Source: Ypsolopha sequella (lineage: Eukaryota; Arthropoda; Insecta; Lepidoptera; Ypsolophidae). From it: a stretch of 64,000 bases of DNA. The translations under genes and the position numbers were made by a program. This document shows, in pieces, positions 32,061 through 41,870 of the stretch. The notes beneath the pieces were generated by a model. That model searched no databases. It was not told where the DNA came from and saw only the letters and a program-made list of their open reading frames with translations. The stretch lies in assembly GCA_934047225.1 (NCBI GenBank), contig OW203993.1:28224069-28288068 (forward strand), read 5' to 3'. Every line of letters starts with the position of its first letter. Position 1 is the first letter of the stretch.

Positions 32061-33098
32061 CAGGGTGGAAAAAATGAAAGGGCCCTGGAGGGGAACTACC
32101 TTAAATCCTTTAGTTAGCTCATTTTACTGAAAGGAAACATTCCTTTATTTTTTAAAAGAAACAAAACTGCATTCAAAGATCTTCTAAAATTTGCTTGTCT
32201 CACCCGGGAACTGAAGCAACTAAAAATTTAAAAAATAAACCCTCGCTATTTTATTATACGAATCGGTAGGATTATTGTTCAGGATAAAATTTGTCTACTA
32301 AACTAAAGTCTTACACTCATCTGTTGTACGAGATACCCATGAAATTGAATATTTATTACAAGTTCTTTATTAACAAAACCTAGTACTGTTCACTTGTAAA
32401 GTAATAATTATACGCCATTATTACACAATGACAGCACGGAATGAAAGCAAAACAAAACAAAATTTGAATTTCGAACGAATACTTTTATCGATTTTAAAAA
32501 TGTTGAAAGTTATGGTTCGAACTTCAAATTTGTTGCTCCGTGTTGCAAAAAAAATACGTTCCTTTTTTAAACTTTTCGTCAGTACGCCTAGTGCAAGAAG
32601 TAATTGTGCTCTGCATACATTTATTATTACCATTTAACGATTTTCTTATTGAAGTATTCAACAAGGTATTAAAGATAAATAACATTAGCAAGCTTGTACT
32701 TCATACGATGTCTTTGGATGTAAGAGAGATAAGAAAATTATAACGTGTCATTTACTTGTTACAAGTGAACAGTACTAGGTATTGTTAACAAAGAACTTGT
32801 AATAAATATTTAATTTCATGAGTATCTCGTACAACAGATGAGTGTAAGACCAAATGTTTATTAGACAAATTTTATTCTGAACAATAATCCTACCGATTCG
32901 TATGATAAAATAGCGAGAGTTTTTTTTTTTAATTTTTAGTTGGTTTGATTCCCGGGTGAGACAAGCGAATTTCAGAATATCTTTGAATGCAGTTTTGTTT
33001 CTTTTAAAAAATAAAGGAATGTTTCCTTTCAGTAAAATGAGCTAACTAAAGGATTTAAGGTAGTTCCTCTCCAGGGCCCTTAAATTTTTTCCACCCTG
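32061..33098. mobile_element. Long-inverted-repeat element with TA duplication (1038 bp)
   Basis: Ends CAGGGTGGAAAAAATGAAAG and CTTAAATTTTTTCCACCCTG are flanked by TA (32059-32060 and 33099-33100). The inverted arms extend about 340 bp each (to roughly 32400 and from roughly 32755), sharing TTTAGTTAGCTCATTTTACT and GTACTGTTCACTTGTAA among others. About 350 bp of unique loop has no transposase. TA duplication and a CAGGGTG start suggest mobilisation by a Tc1/mariner enzyme. Removal restores the MULE frame QLY-ILH exactly. Confidence 0.9.
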
Positions 33099-33539
33099 TA
33101 TATACTACATGGAGACCTTGGTAGTTCCGTTGAAAGTACAAATGTTAAACCTTTAATGTATGCTTTAATGCCCAATAAAAAAGAACATACATACAATATT
33201 ATGCTTCAAATGATAAAATCACAGCTACCACATTGGAAACCATCAATAGTACATTGTGATCATGAAATAGGTGCAATAAACGCAATTTTAAAAATGTTTC
33301 CTACTGTAAATGTTATTACCATTGGAGAAGGTGTATGTGGAAAAATGCTAAACTCATGAATTTCAGTAAATCAAAGGCAGAAAGAAGAATAGTATCCCTC
33401 TGTGCGGTTCTACCGTTATTACCTAAAGAAATTATTGCAGCGGGGTGGGAGTATATTAATTCTGATTGCGCCGTGGAAATTTTCAGTATGCAGAAATTTA
33501 TGAATTACATAAAAAAAATTTGGTTGCGACCCAAATATA

Positions 33540-34847
33540 CAGGGTCATAAAGACCCAACTATTTCAAGTGCGAACAAGATGGTGCAATACCGCGAGAGGG
33601 GGGGAAGGGCACGCGGCGTCAGGTAGCGTGGTTCGAGAATTTTTAGTTGCTATTATGCCGTACACGGGGGAGCAACGCGCATTTTGTGTGCGCGCGTTTT
33701 TCGAGAAAGGTCGTTCGCTTATTCGCGTGCGTCGTCTATTTCGACTTCACTATCGATTGCGGAATATTAGTGAGGCGCCAAAGAATGCAACCATACTCTC
33801 GTGGATCCAGAGCTTTAACACTTCTGGAAACACAGTCGGAGATAAACCATCGGGACGTCCTAGAACTGCAAGAACGTCAGAAAACATTGAATTGGTGGCG
33901 AACTCTGTACTATCTCAACCTCGACTTAGCGTTAGAAAACGTCGGGCTCAATTAGGACTATCCAGAGCGACGGTACACCGCATTTTGCGTTCCGATTTAC
34001 ATCTCAAGGCATACAAAATTCAGATCGTGCAGTCATTAATTGAATCTGATTATGTTTTAAGACTGAATTTTGCCAACACAATGTTCGAGAGATTTGTTAA
34101 TTACGAGAACATCTTCTTTAGTGACGAGGCACATTTTCACCTAGACGGGTATGTGAATCGACAAAATTGCCGTTTCTGGGGTGAGTCTAATCCAGCAGTG
34201 CTTCACCAACGTCCATTGCATAGCCCTAAACTGACCGTGTGGGTGGCTATGTCAGCAAAATGCGTCGTTGGGCCTTATTTTTTCGAGGACGCAAGAAGCA
34301 AAACAGTGACTGTAACTTCGGCGCGTTATGTTAACATGATCGGCAACTTCTTCCATCCCGAGCTTCAAAAATGCTTACATTACAACCGAGGGACTTGTTT
34401 TCAGCAAGATGGAGCCACGTCCCATACAACTAACAACTCGATGGAAGCACTACACGAATTGTTCCCTGGAAAGATCATTTCGAGAAGGGGTGACATTGCA
34501 TGGCCTCCCAGGAGCCCAGACCTTACTCCATGCGATTTTTTTCTTTGGGGTTACCTTAAGTCAAATGTGTACGATAATGCCCCACAAACTTTAGCGGAGT
34601 TGAAGACAAACATCACAGAAAAAATTGCGTTGATTTCCAGACCTCTTCTTCAGAAAGTTTTTAGGAACGTACATCTGAGACTCGAGGAATGTCGTCAGCG
34701 CAACGGTCGCCACCTCAACGACGTTATTTAAAAAAAATGAAAATTTGTTTCGTTGTGAATTCATTCTGACCAATAAATAATTTTAAAACAACTGTTTTCT
34801 CTGTTTACTTGAACCTTGAAATAGTTGGGTCTTTGTGAGACACCCTG
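33540..34847 (+). mobile_element. DD41D (rosa-type) mariner element with intact transposase
   Basis: The left end CAGGGTCATAAAGACCCAAC and the right end, reverse of CAGGGTGTCTCACAAAGACC, share the terminal CAGGGT and an AAAGACCCAACTATTTCAAG block; the left end lacks about 5 bp. TA lies on both sides (33538-33539 and 34848-34849). Length about 1.3 kb. It is inserted in the MULE transposase. Confidence 0.9.
33655..34731 (+). CDS. DD41D mariner-like transposase, intact (358 aa)
   Basis: A complete frame starts at the ATG at 33655 (MPYTGEQRAFCVRAFFEKGR), which matches the usual N-terminus of this group. The HTH region spans about residues 1-110, including GRPRTARTSENIELV. The catalytic core has ENIFFSDEAHFHLDGYVN (first Asp), GTCFQQDGATSHTT (second Asp) and PRSPDLTPCDFFLWGYLKS. 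I count 41 residues between the second Asp and the Asp of PCDFF, which places it in the DD41D (rosa) group rather than classical DD34D mariner. No stop or frameshift is seen. The protein would cut and paste at TA sites in the nucleus. Only the left TIR looks slightly shortened, so the gene may be active even if this copy transposes poorly. Confidence 0.92.
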   Translation: MPYTGEQRAFCVRAFFEKGRSLIRVRRLFRLHYRLRNISEAPKNATILSWIQSFNTSGNTVGDKPSGRPRTARTSENIELVANSVLSQPRLSVRKRRAQLGLSRATVHRILRSDLHLKAYKIQIVQSLIESDYVLRLNFANTMFERFVNYENIFFSDEAHFHLDGYVNRQNCRFWGESNPAVLHQRPLHSPKLTVWVAMSAKCVVGPYFFEDARSKTVTVTSARYVNMIGNFFHPELQKCLHYNRGTCFQQDGATSHTTNNSMEALHELFPGKIISRRGDIAWPPRSPDLTPCDFFLWGYLKSNVYDNAPQTLAELKTNITEKIALISRPLLQKVFRNVHLRLEECRQRNGRHLNDVI

Positions 34848-35379
34848 TATTAACATGATAAGTGTTTATGGTGTAAGGCACCGTACAAATAATGTTGCGG
34901 AAGGATTTCACTCAAAAATTAACAAAGCAATCAATAAAAATACGATTAACATAATGCGGCTTTTAAATATTATAAAAAAAATCGACCGCAGTAATCAGAT
35001 AAAAATAAAAAAAAATACAACTGCAAAACGATCAAAACAGACTATATTGAATGACGACGTAATTCAAGATATTATTTTACAATTAATCAGTGGTGAAATT
35101 TCATTAGGTCATACCCTTGAGAAACTACGATAATTTAAACTATATAATCAATGAGGTTAAAATAAGATCATTGTATATGATAAACAAAGTAAGGTTCAAA
35201 TTTGCAAAAGGTCGCTGACCTTATGACTGAAAAATGACGCTGCTACAATGTTTTTGTTAAACAATTTCTTGTCTCTGTTACAAATACATATATTCGTGAA
35301 TTTTTCATCCTGTGATTCTTTATTTACTATTCGACCATAAACACGAAATATAATGCATCTTTTTTTGTCGATTTGACTT

Positions 35380-35492
35380 GACTTGGGTGCTATCTTAATT
35401 CGGCAGCATTTTATTTCTAGCAGGGACCACGGGTAAAAAAAATACCCATGGTCCCTTTCAGGGACTACGGGAGGGACCACGGGTAACAAATG
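35380..35492 (-). repeat. MULE right terminal inverted repeat
   Basis: Reverse complement of 24746-24858, ending GTAACAAATG before the right copy of the 9-10-bp duplication. Two mismatches found by eye. Confidence 0.87.
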
Positions 35493-36325
35493 TGCGAATC
35501 GAGCAAGACTCCAAGATCCTTAACAAGTTTGACCTTTTTAATGTGAGAAATATTGAGAGAATAATTAAAATCAATGGGGTTATTCTTTCTCGTAAAACTC
35601 ATGTGGACTCATTTAGATATATTCACACCAATACGATTTCTGATGTAATAATCTGATAAGCGATTAAGGTCTTCTTGGAGTCTGTAACAATCACTTTGGG
35701 TTCTTATGTTATGGTAAACTTTTTTATCGTCTGCATAAAGTAAAAACTTACTATTAATAAAACATTTATCTATGTCATAAAGATATGATACATAAAGTAG
35801 AGGTCCCAATAACGATCCCTGAGGAACACCCGAAGGTATTTTTATGTTACCCGATCTATGACCCCCCACAACTACAGCTTGATGATGATTTGATACATAA
35901 GATTTCATCCACCTTAATAGGTCTCCCCGGATACCTAGACCTTGCAATTTTCGCAAAAGGATGATGTGATCCACGCGGTCAAAGGCTTTCTCAAAATCCG
36001 TATAGACCACATCAACTTGTGAATACGTTTCCATACCTTTGAGAACACTATCAACAAAGATGGCTAAGTTAGTAGTAGTAGAACGACCTCTTATGAAACC
36101 ATGTTGATCAATTGGAATACCCTTAATTATAATAGGAAAAACTTGGTCGCACACGATCCTTTCAAACAACTTACTAAATAAATTTAGTTTTGAAATATCG
36201 GACCTGGAACCTTGTTTATGGATGGGCACAATTAAAGCTTGTTTCCAGACATCCGGAACTATCCCCTTACGAATCGATCTATTGAATAAAATGGTGAATA
36301 CACCATTTACAATAAAAAACAAATA
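35493..36325 (-). pseudogene. LINE RT, 5' side of the MULE insertion
   Basis: Minus-strand frame with RT motifs in order: GIVPDVWKQALIVPIHKQGS, LNLFSKLFERIVCDQV, DQHGFIRGRSTTTNLAI, VVYTDFEKAFDRVDH (first Asp), PSGVPQGSLLGPLLYVSYL and LLYADDKKVYHNI with the YADD box. A frame change near 35608 precedes VKDLGVLLDS, which joins the fragment at 24529-24745. The NYRPIS block appears deleted. The LINE lacks its endonuclease on this side, the sequence ending near 36325. Confidence 0.87.
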
Positions 36326-36594
36326 CCTCTGTAATGTTTTAAAAACACAATAAATATATAAAATTTAAAGAATGGTGTTATAATGGCGTTTATTAATAAA
36401 CAAAAAACCTAGAGAAAACATCGATACATCGGTGTTTTTTTCTGAATTGTTGATTTTGTGATACTAAAAAGGTTTTAACTAAATTAAACTAGGTAAGATT
36501 TATTTACATTGTTTTATTTTATAACATGAATAAATATAACCTTAGCTATATAAGCTTTTTATTTGTAGTTTTAAGCAATTATACTGGTTAAAAA
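36326..36594. other. No gene seen
   Basis: AT-rich spacer with no supported feature. Confidence 0.45.
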
Positions 36595-36735
36595 AAGACA
36601 AACTTTATATTTTTTCAAAATATTTCGGCCTCATCAGTGAGGCCGTCATCAGTCGAGTTCAGTCGAGTCAACTCGACTGATGACGGCCTCACTGATGAGG
36701 CCGAAATATTTCGAAAAAATATAAAGTTTGTCTTT
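36595..36735. repeat. Near-perfect 141-bp palindrome
   Basis: Arms of about 65 bp (36595-36660 and 36669-36735) pair almost completely, with a loop of only about 8 bp around CAGTCGAG. The outer arm is AAAGACAAACTTTATATTTT and the inner part CCTCATCAGTGAGGCCG carries a smaller palindrome of its own. There is no ORF. It could be a foldback MITE or a cruciform-forming repeat. Confidence 0.9.
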
Positions 36736-36779
36736 ATTTTATAACAATGTACATAACACAGGTAAAACATGCATTTCTC

Positions 36780-37115
36780 CTTTATATGTGATACACACCA
36801 ATTTACACATAATATCCTGGGGAGTTAAAATAACATCAGTTTTTGGTGTGAAAATCACTTTATATCTATTCAAAAATTATGACTTCATTGGAGTTTGGAA
36901 TAAATTTACTTTATTTACTAACTTATTCCCATTTAATATAATACTTCCTGGGCTGTCAGTCACTTTTTCATCTTTGTTTTCGGTCAAAAAATATTTGTCT
37001 TGTGGTTTAGAAGAAATTTTAAAATTTTTGATTTTATGTATAGACCGAGATTTATTTTTTAATACCATAAAGGCCGTGTGTTTAACTGTTTTGTATCTTT
37101 AACAATATTTATATC
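36780..37115 (-). other. Unassigned antisense coding-like stretch
   Basis: On the minus strand, HTAFMVLKNKSRSIHKIKN, then SPGSIILNGNKLVNKVNLFQ and, after one TAG, NRYKVIFTPKTDVILTPQDI follow in the same frame, giving about 110 codons with one stop. The composition looks protein-like but I recognise no family. It may be a gene fragment or chance. Confidence 0.25.
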
Positions 37116-37157
37116 ACCCTCACCCTGCCTTTTAGCTACTTGGGAAATTCCCTTGTC

Positions 37158-37184
37158 GCAGCAGCAGCAGCAGCAGCAGCAGCA
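37158..37184 (+). repeat. GCA trinucleotide microsatellite
   Basis: Nine uninterrupted GCA units. No frame through it continues as a recognisable protein. Confidence 0.9.
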
Positions 37185-38359
37185 TATTTTTTATATATTC
37201 CTTCCTTCCGTCTGGTAGTATCACAATACTAAAATATAAAAAGAACGTGCGAAATTCTGACGCTTTCCAATAAGCTAACGAGTCTAGTTGTAACTATGAC
37301 AAAAATAAATTTCTATGTTTGAATACTTGGCGATTTATCCATCGCAAGGAGATATAAATTAATATATCGTTGCAGTATAGAAACGCAGAAAGATAATAAA
37401 AAGATTTAAATAATAAAAATGTACGAATTTTTATTTTCCATTTTCTTTAGGCGTGCGAATTTTTTTACACTATGGTACGAATGCGGCATTTTTTTACCTG
37501 GCAGCTCTGGTGACTTTCGGCTGGCAGTCGGGTCGCGCGCGCACCAGGAATAGTCGGTTGCTGTTGCTATCGCAAAATTTGTAATCTGTACTAAGTAAAG
37601 TAGATGCCCTAATTATTATTTACTTAATTACTTACTTACTTACGGTACTTAATTATTATTTGTAACGTGTGATTTTCTTTAAGTTGTGGTGTGATTTACA
37701 ATATGGCTTTTAGTGTTAATTTCTAAGCAAAGTAATAATTAAAGTCAAGGTTTAGTCGTAACGTTCGTATTTTTAAATAATAAACGTGTAATCAGTTAAT
37801 TCTTGTTTCTTTTTCGCTCGCAATAATTATGACTTCCACGTGTTAATGCAATACTACGTAATTAACTGAAGTCATTTATATTGTGTGGCGTTTTAGAAGT
37901 TCGATTCTATTTTAGTTCGTTGTTTAGGGCTATTAGACCATGAACAGTATTCGGTCCTATAAGGTTTTCAGTTTTCCATGTGTGGTACCGAACCTTAAAC
38001 ATTTTCTTATTTCAGCGCATTGTTTATTAAAGAACTCTTGCACTTATTTACTAATCTAAAATAATTTACACCAAATGTCGACAATCACAAGCATTATTTC
38101 TGTCTCGATCCGAGAAACAATTAATAAACAAACATAAATTGACAACAATTAACATCTCAGACCATACACATAAACAAGCAAATGTCAAATAATACATTTT
38201 ACACTCAAACGAACATTATGCTTAAATTGCAGGTTTAACTATAAACCTTTCACATGTAAAAAGTATTATTAAAATTTAAGTTAAGTGAACTTTTGTCCGT
38301 CTGTACTCAAAACTGATACCATTGTAGGGGCTTAACATAAATGTTTAGTTAGCAATTTG
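37185..38359. other. No gene seen
   Basis: About 1.2 kb of AT-rich sequence with a brief GC-rich patch near 37490-37560 (GGTCGCGCGCGCACC). I can support no gene, RNA or repeat here. Confidence 0.45.
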
Positions 38360-38803
38360 TAAAACCGGCCATGTGCGAGTCGGACTCGCGCACGAAGGGT
38401 TCCGTACCATTATCTATAAAAACGGCAATAAAACCACGTTTGTTGTATGGGCGCCCCCTTAAATATTTATTTTATTCTGTTTTTTAGTATTTGCTGGTAT
38501 AGCGGCAACAGAAATACATCATCTGTGAAAATTTCAACCGTCTAACTACCACGGTTCATGAGATACAGCCTGGTGACAGACGGACAGACGGACAGTGGAG
38601 TCTTAGGGTGGGTTGCACCATCTTACTTTAACATTAACACAAGTCACATTTTCAGTTAAAGTACCGGTTAGGCTAAAAATGAGTTGCACCATTTGACAAA
38701 AGTTAAAATGTCGCCATAATTTAACGTTAACCGTAACTGCCCGATTTTGGCCGGTTAGTGTAAAAGCATCTGTCAAACGCGTAAAATATAACCTCCAAAA
38801 AAC

Positions 38804-39886
38804 ATGTCGTTGCTCCGAGAAATAATAATGGAATCTAGTTCTTCGGAAGACAAACTATATCTAGACCTTCTGCGACCTCGAAAACGAAAAGTGTATTTCC
38901 CTCGAACTAATCGATTTTCCAAGTGGGACGACGAATCATTTTTGGCCAGATTTCGAGTCTCCAAAAACGTAGCACGGTGGCTGGCTCTACGGCTGGGAAG
39001 CAGGCTAAAAGCTCTATCCACGAAAAATAAATCTGTGACTCCAATCCAGCAAGTGCTCATTGCATTAGAGTATTATGCATGTGGCTCATTTCAACGATGC
39101 GTTGGTGATACAGCTGATGTGCATAAGTCGAGTGTATCGCGCATAATAAATAAGGTGAGCCGGGCAATAGCAGGTATGCAAGCAGAATGGATTTCGATGC
39201 CTCAGAATGTCGAAGAAATGGAGCGAACGGCTACAGAATTCTATGGCGTAAGTCGTTTTCCTAAAGTAATTGGGGCAATTGATTGCACTGATATACCTAT
39301 TAAGTCCCAAGGTGGTGACGATGCAGAAAATTATAGAAATAGAAAATTTACATTTTCTTTGAATGTTCAAGTGATCTGCGATGCCAACATGTACATTACA
39401 AATATAGTGGCACGTTGGCCAGGCGGCAGCCACGATAGTCACATTTTTAATTCCAGTGTAATAAGAGGCAGACTAGAAGATGGGGAATTTGAGGGATACT
39501 GGTTGATTGGTGACAAATGTTACAAAGTAAAGCCCTATTTGCTGACACCTCTGCGTAATCCTCTAAGCGAAGGCGAGATATTGTACAATGAAAGCACAAT
39601 ACGTACAAGAAATGTGGTAGAAAGGAGATTTGGATGTTGGAAAAGAAGATTCCCTGCCCTCTCTATGAAAATAAGAACCCATATAGAGAGAGTCCAACCC
39701 ATCATTGTGGCTATTGCGGTGCTGCATAATATATGCAAAAAAGTGCGGGATCCTATGCCACTAAGACGGGTTCGAATTGAGGAGAGCGACTCATCTTCTG
39801 ATGAAGATGAAATTGTATATAGACCAATAGGGAATGATGAGTCCAACAGGACAATGTTTTTCACAGTTTATATGGTTTACTTCTGA
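38804..39886 (+). CDS. Harbinger transposase (HARBI1-like), intact, 360 aa
   Basis: A complete frame from ATG 38804 to a stop at 39886. An N-terminal region (about 1-75) precedes a helix-turn-helix part (SVTPIQQVLIALEYYACGSF, then DTADVHKSSVSRIINKV). The DDE_4-type nuclease domain shows PKVIGAIDCTDIPIKSQGG with the first Asp, NIVARWPGGSHDSHIFNSS with the second Asp, WLIGDKCYKVKPYLLTP and RNVVERRFGCWKRRFPAL with the catalytic Glu. An acidic serine-rich tail (EESDSSSDEDE) ends the protein. In characterised Harbingers this protein cuts DNA but needs the Myb/SANT partner for nuclear import and TIR binding. No lesion is seen. A second in-frame ATG nine codons on is also possible. Confidence 0.95.
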   Translation: MSLLREIIMESSSSEDKLYLDLLRPRKRKVYFPRTNRFSKWDDESFLARFRVSKNVARWLALRLGSRLKALSTKNKSVTPIQQVLIALEYYACGSFQRCVGDTADVHKSSVSRIINKVSRAIAGMQAEWISMPQNVEEMERTATEFYGVSRFPKVIGAIDCTDIPIKSQGGDDAENYRNRKFTFSLNVQVICDANMYITNIVARWPGGSHDSHIFNSSVIRGRLEDGEFEGYWLIGDKCYKVKPYLLTPLRNPLSEGEILYNESTIRTRNVVERRFGCWKRRFPALSMKIRTHIERVQPIIVAIAVLHNICKKVRDPMPLRRVRIEESDSSSDEDEIVYRPIGNDESNRTMFFTVYMVYF

Positions 39887-39959
39887 AAATAAAGCTCATT
39901 ATTTCACTTTATTACTGTTTCAATACATAATAAAATGTTAATGCAGTGGAATAGCATTC

Positions 39960-40335
39960 CTTATGGAATGTGTGTAGTATGTAGATTATTGCGGCCTGAA
40001 AGAAGATGTAGTGACTAGAATAAAAATAGGAATGCTTCGTTGGTTTGGACATTTAGAGAAGATAAATTAAAGTAGAGTAAGAAAAGAAATTTATGGTGAG
40101 CAAGTGGAAGGTACAGCTAGACCAGGCAGCCCTAGAAAGATGTATGCTGACCAAATTGGTGACATACTGAAGAAGGGTCAATGTCAAAAGTACCCAGAAT
40201 AGAGAGCTTGTATGACTAGATTTATGGATGTGGAAGAGGCAAATGAGGTGTGTCTAGATCGTAGCAGATGGAAATCTGTAGTATCTGCCTACCCTTCTGG
40301 GAGACAGGTGTGAGTATATGTATGTATGTATTCAC
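39960..40335 (+). pseudogene. RTE-like LINE 3' end inserted in the Harbinger element
   Basis: A short tail of a LINE ORF2: LRWFGHLEKIN, then EQVEGTARPGSPRKMYADQI and CLDRSRWKSVVSAYPSGRQV followed by a stop, and then a TATG tail (about 40314-40330). The W-F-G-H and RP-x-PRK patterns with SAYPS near the end are typical of RTE-clade C-termini. It contains two stops and lacks RT, so it is a severely 5'-truncated copy that lies between the two Harbinger genes. Confidence 0.75.
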
Positions 40336-40423
40336 AATAAAAATGATAATTCAAAAATAACTAATGGGATTTCTTATTTAAAAAAAAAACAGACAGACAC
40401 TTCATATTTTTTATTCTGGTTTT

Positions 40424-41870
40424 TTGGGTAAATTCAAAATTTCTAAATTTAATCTTTCCAATTTTAATTTGTGCAGCTCCTCATTGTGGCGCAGTTTTTG
40501 CTCGTGGAGCTCCTGGGGGTGCCTTATAGAGTCTTTTATTTTCTGGAGCTCCAACTCCTACAGAGAATCTAAAACTGTCAATTTCTTTTCCTGTAACTTC
40601 TGCCGGATGAGATTGTAGTTTTTAAGTTTCTTCACCTGACCTGTAACACAAATTCAAATTACTTATAGTTTAACACAGGTATGTTGTACTTGTAAATGTT
40701 AAAACATTATTTCAAGTCCTTATTATGATGAATATCACGAGTATATTTACAATATAAATGAAAATTAATAAGTTCCTAGCAAATTATAAATATACTAATA
40801 GAACAAAGCAATATAAAGAAAATGCTACAATATACACATAAATTACATCCATTGCATTTAAATTTTCCTTTAAACATATTAAAATGAGGGATGGAAATAG
40901 TTATTAGGTATGCATGCGTTTTAATGGGGATGACACTGGTCTGTAGTGTAGGGTGTACTTGCATCAAAGTCCTGCTTTTTGTCCCAGAGGCAATGGTTTC
41001 TCCATGTATGGGAGTAAATTCGGTCTCAGAAATCTGTAATAGAAATCGCATGATATAGGAGAATGAAATAAAAAAACCTATTTGCATCTTCAGAGACAAA
41101 GCTGTCAATCAATAAAAATATAAATTATATAAAAAAGATAGATTGCTATGGCTTCTTGGTATACATGCAACAGACATCATACATAAATAATACGTTATTT
41201 ACCGAATGAGTCTCATAAGTGTCATTAATTTCAATGGTGATGTTTTCCGAAGGCAACAATGCCTTTGGAGGCTGTAAAAATAAAATAAAATTAGAATAAT
41301 ATTGTCGGTTTTGATGAAATTAAATTAAATGCATATTTTGGTAACCAAAACCAAACCAAGTTAAACAATTTACCTCTGTTATGATGTCATCGTCATATAT
41401 GGCCCAATTGCCACCAATTGAGGATGGTATTAGAGACCTCAGCCAGTCTGTAGCATCGGATGATTCAGGGGGCGGGGGTGGTCGTCCTCCTCCAGTACGA
41501 ATCAGTGACTGGCGCTCATTACTGGCTTCCTGCAATCATATAAATACTCTACCTTAAATTTTCGTTTTTATGGAACCTGAAAAAGCACTGTGCAATCAGT
41601 TACCATTTCTAATCTAGGTAGCATATTTAAGTTACCTTTCTTCATGTTTTCAAATTTATATTTGAGCTGCTTTATTGAACGGGGAGTATCTCAGAGTGCA
41701 TTAAACTCGTTCTGGATAGAACTCCATAAACCATCTTTTTGCTTGGTACTGACTCCGTCAGTCCTTTTGCAAAATAGAATACTTTTATATTTATCAATCA
41801 AGGACTGAAGTCGTTCAATTTCAGCTGTTGAAAAGTTGACACTCCTTTCTCTGAAACATGAAAAATATAC
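40424..41870 (-). pseudogene. Harbinger Myb/SANT-like partner protein, one stop
   Basis: Minus-strand exons. The exon at about 41870-41590, after a TTTCAG acceptor, reads VNFSTAEIERLQSLIDKYK, TKQKDGLWSSIQNEFNAL, then a TGA (41691-41693) and DTPRSIKQLKYKFENMKK, a Myb/SANT (trihelix-like) DNA-binding domain. Further exons give GGRPPPPPESSDATDW and SLIPSSIGGNWAIYDDD (41535-41370), an ISETEFTPIHGETIASGT piece (near 41030) and a C-terminal coiled coil with HPQELHEQKLRHNEELHKLK (near 40500). This partner normally recruits the transposase to DNA and the nucleus. One premature stop, and another TAG in the last exon (near 40560), suggest it is inactive. Exon borders are approximate. Confidence 0.72.

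Larger units (their letters stand above)
30681..35133 (+). pseudogene. FLYWCH/MULE transposase in five pieces
   Basis: This is the transposase of the 10.7-kb MULE. Exon 1 (30681-30838) holds the FLYWCH finger (MSEIEFIKRKGGEVLLY, then KWRCSN with an in-frame TGA soon after). A donor GTAAGT at 30839 and an acceptor TTTCAG near 31614 bound an intron. Exon 2 starts with the finger's end (NEHKCKADPIRNEK) and the linker, up to YFCDATFQSCPKPFF (first catalytic Asp) at 32058. After the long-inverted-repeat insertion it resumes at 33101 with ILHGDLGS and VHCDHEIGAINAI (second Asp). After the DD41D mariner it ends at 34850-35133 with NNVAEGFHSKINKAI. The GCYYHF block is damaged near 33320 and there are frame changes. 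Both insertions sit at TA sites that restore the frame when removed. Confidence 0.85.
24746..35492 (+). mobile_element. MULE (Mutator-like) element, 10.7 kb with nested insertions
   Basis: Long terminal inverted repeats bound the element: TTTGTTACCCGTGGTCCCTC at 24746 and its reverse complement ending near 35490, matching over about 113 bp with two mismatches that I can see. A 9-10-bp target duplication lies inside an antisense LINE. On the plus strand it encodes a FLYWCH/MULE transposase (30681-35133) with one intron. Four later insertions sit inside it: a sense LINE split by a BEL element, a lepidopteran repeat in the intron, a long-inverted-repeat element and a DD41D mariner. Without them it would be roughly 3 kb. 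Confidence 0.88.

Noticed and set aside
36728..37102. A 124-codon plus-strand ORF.
   Set aside because: It is leucine/phenylalanine-rich by composition; the minus-strand reading looks more protein-like, but neither matches a known family.
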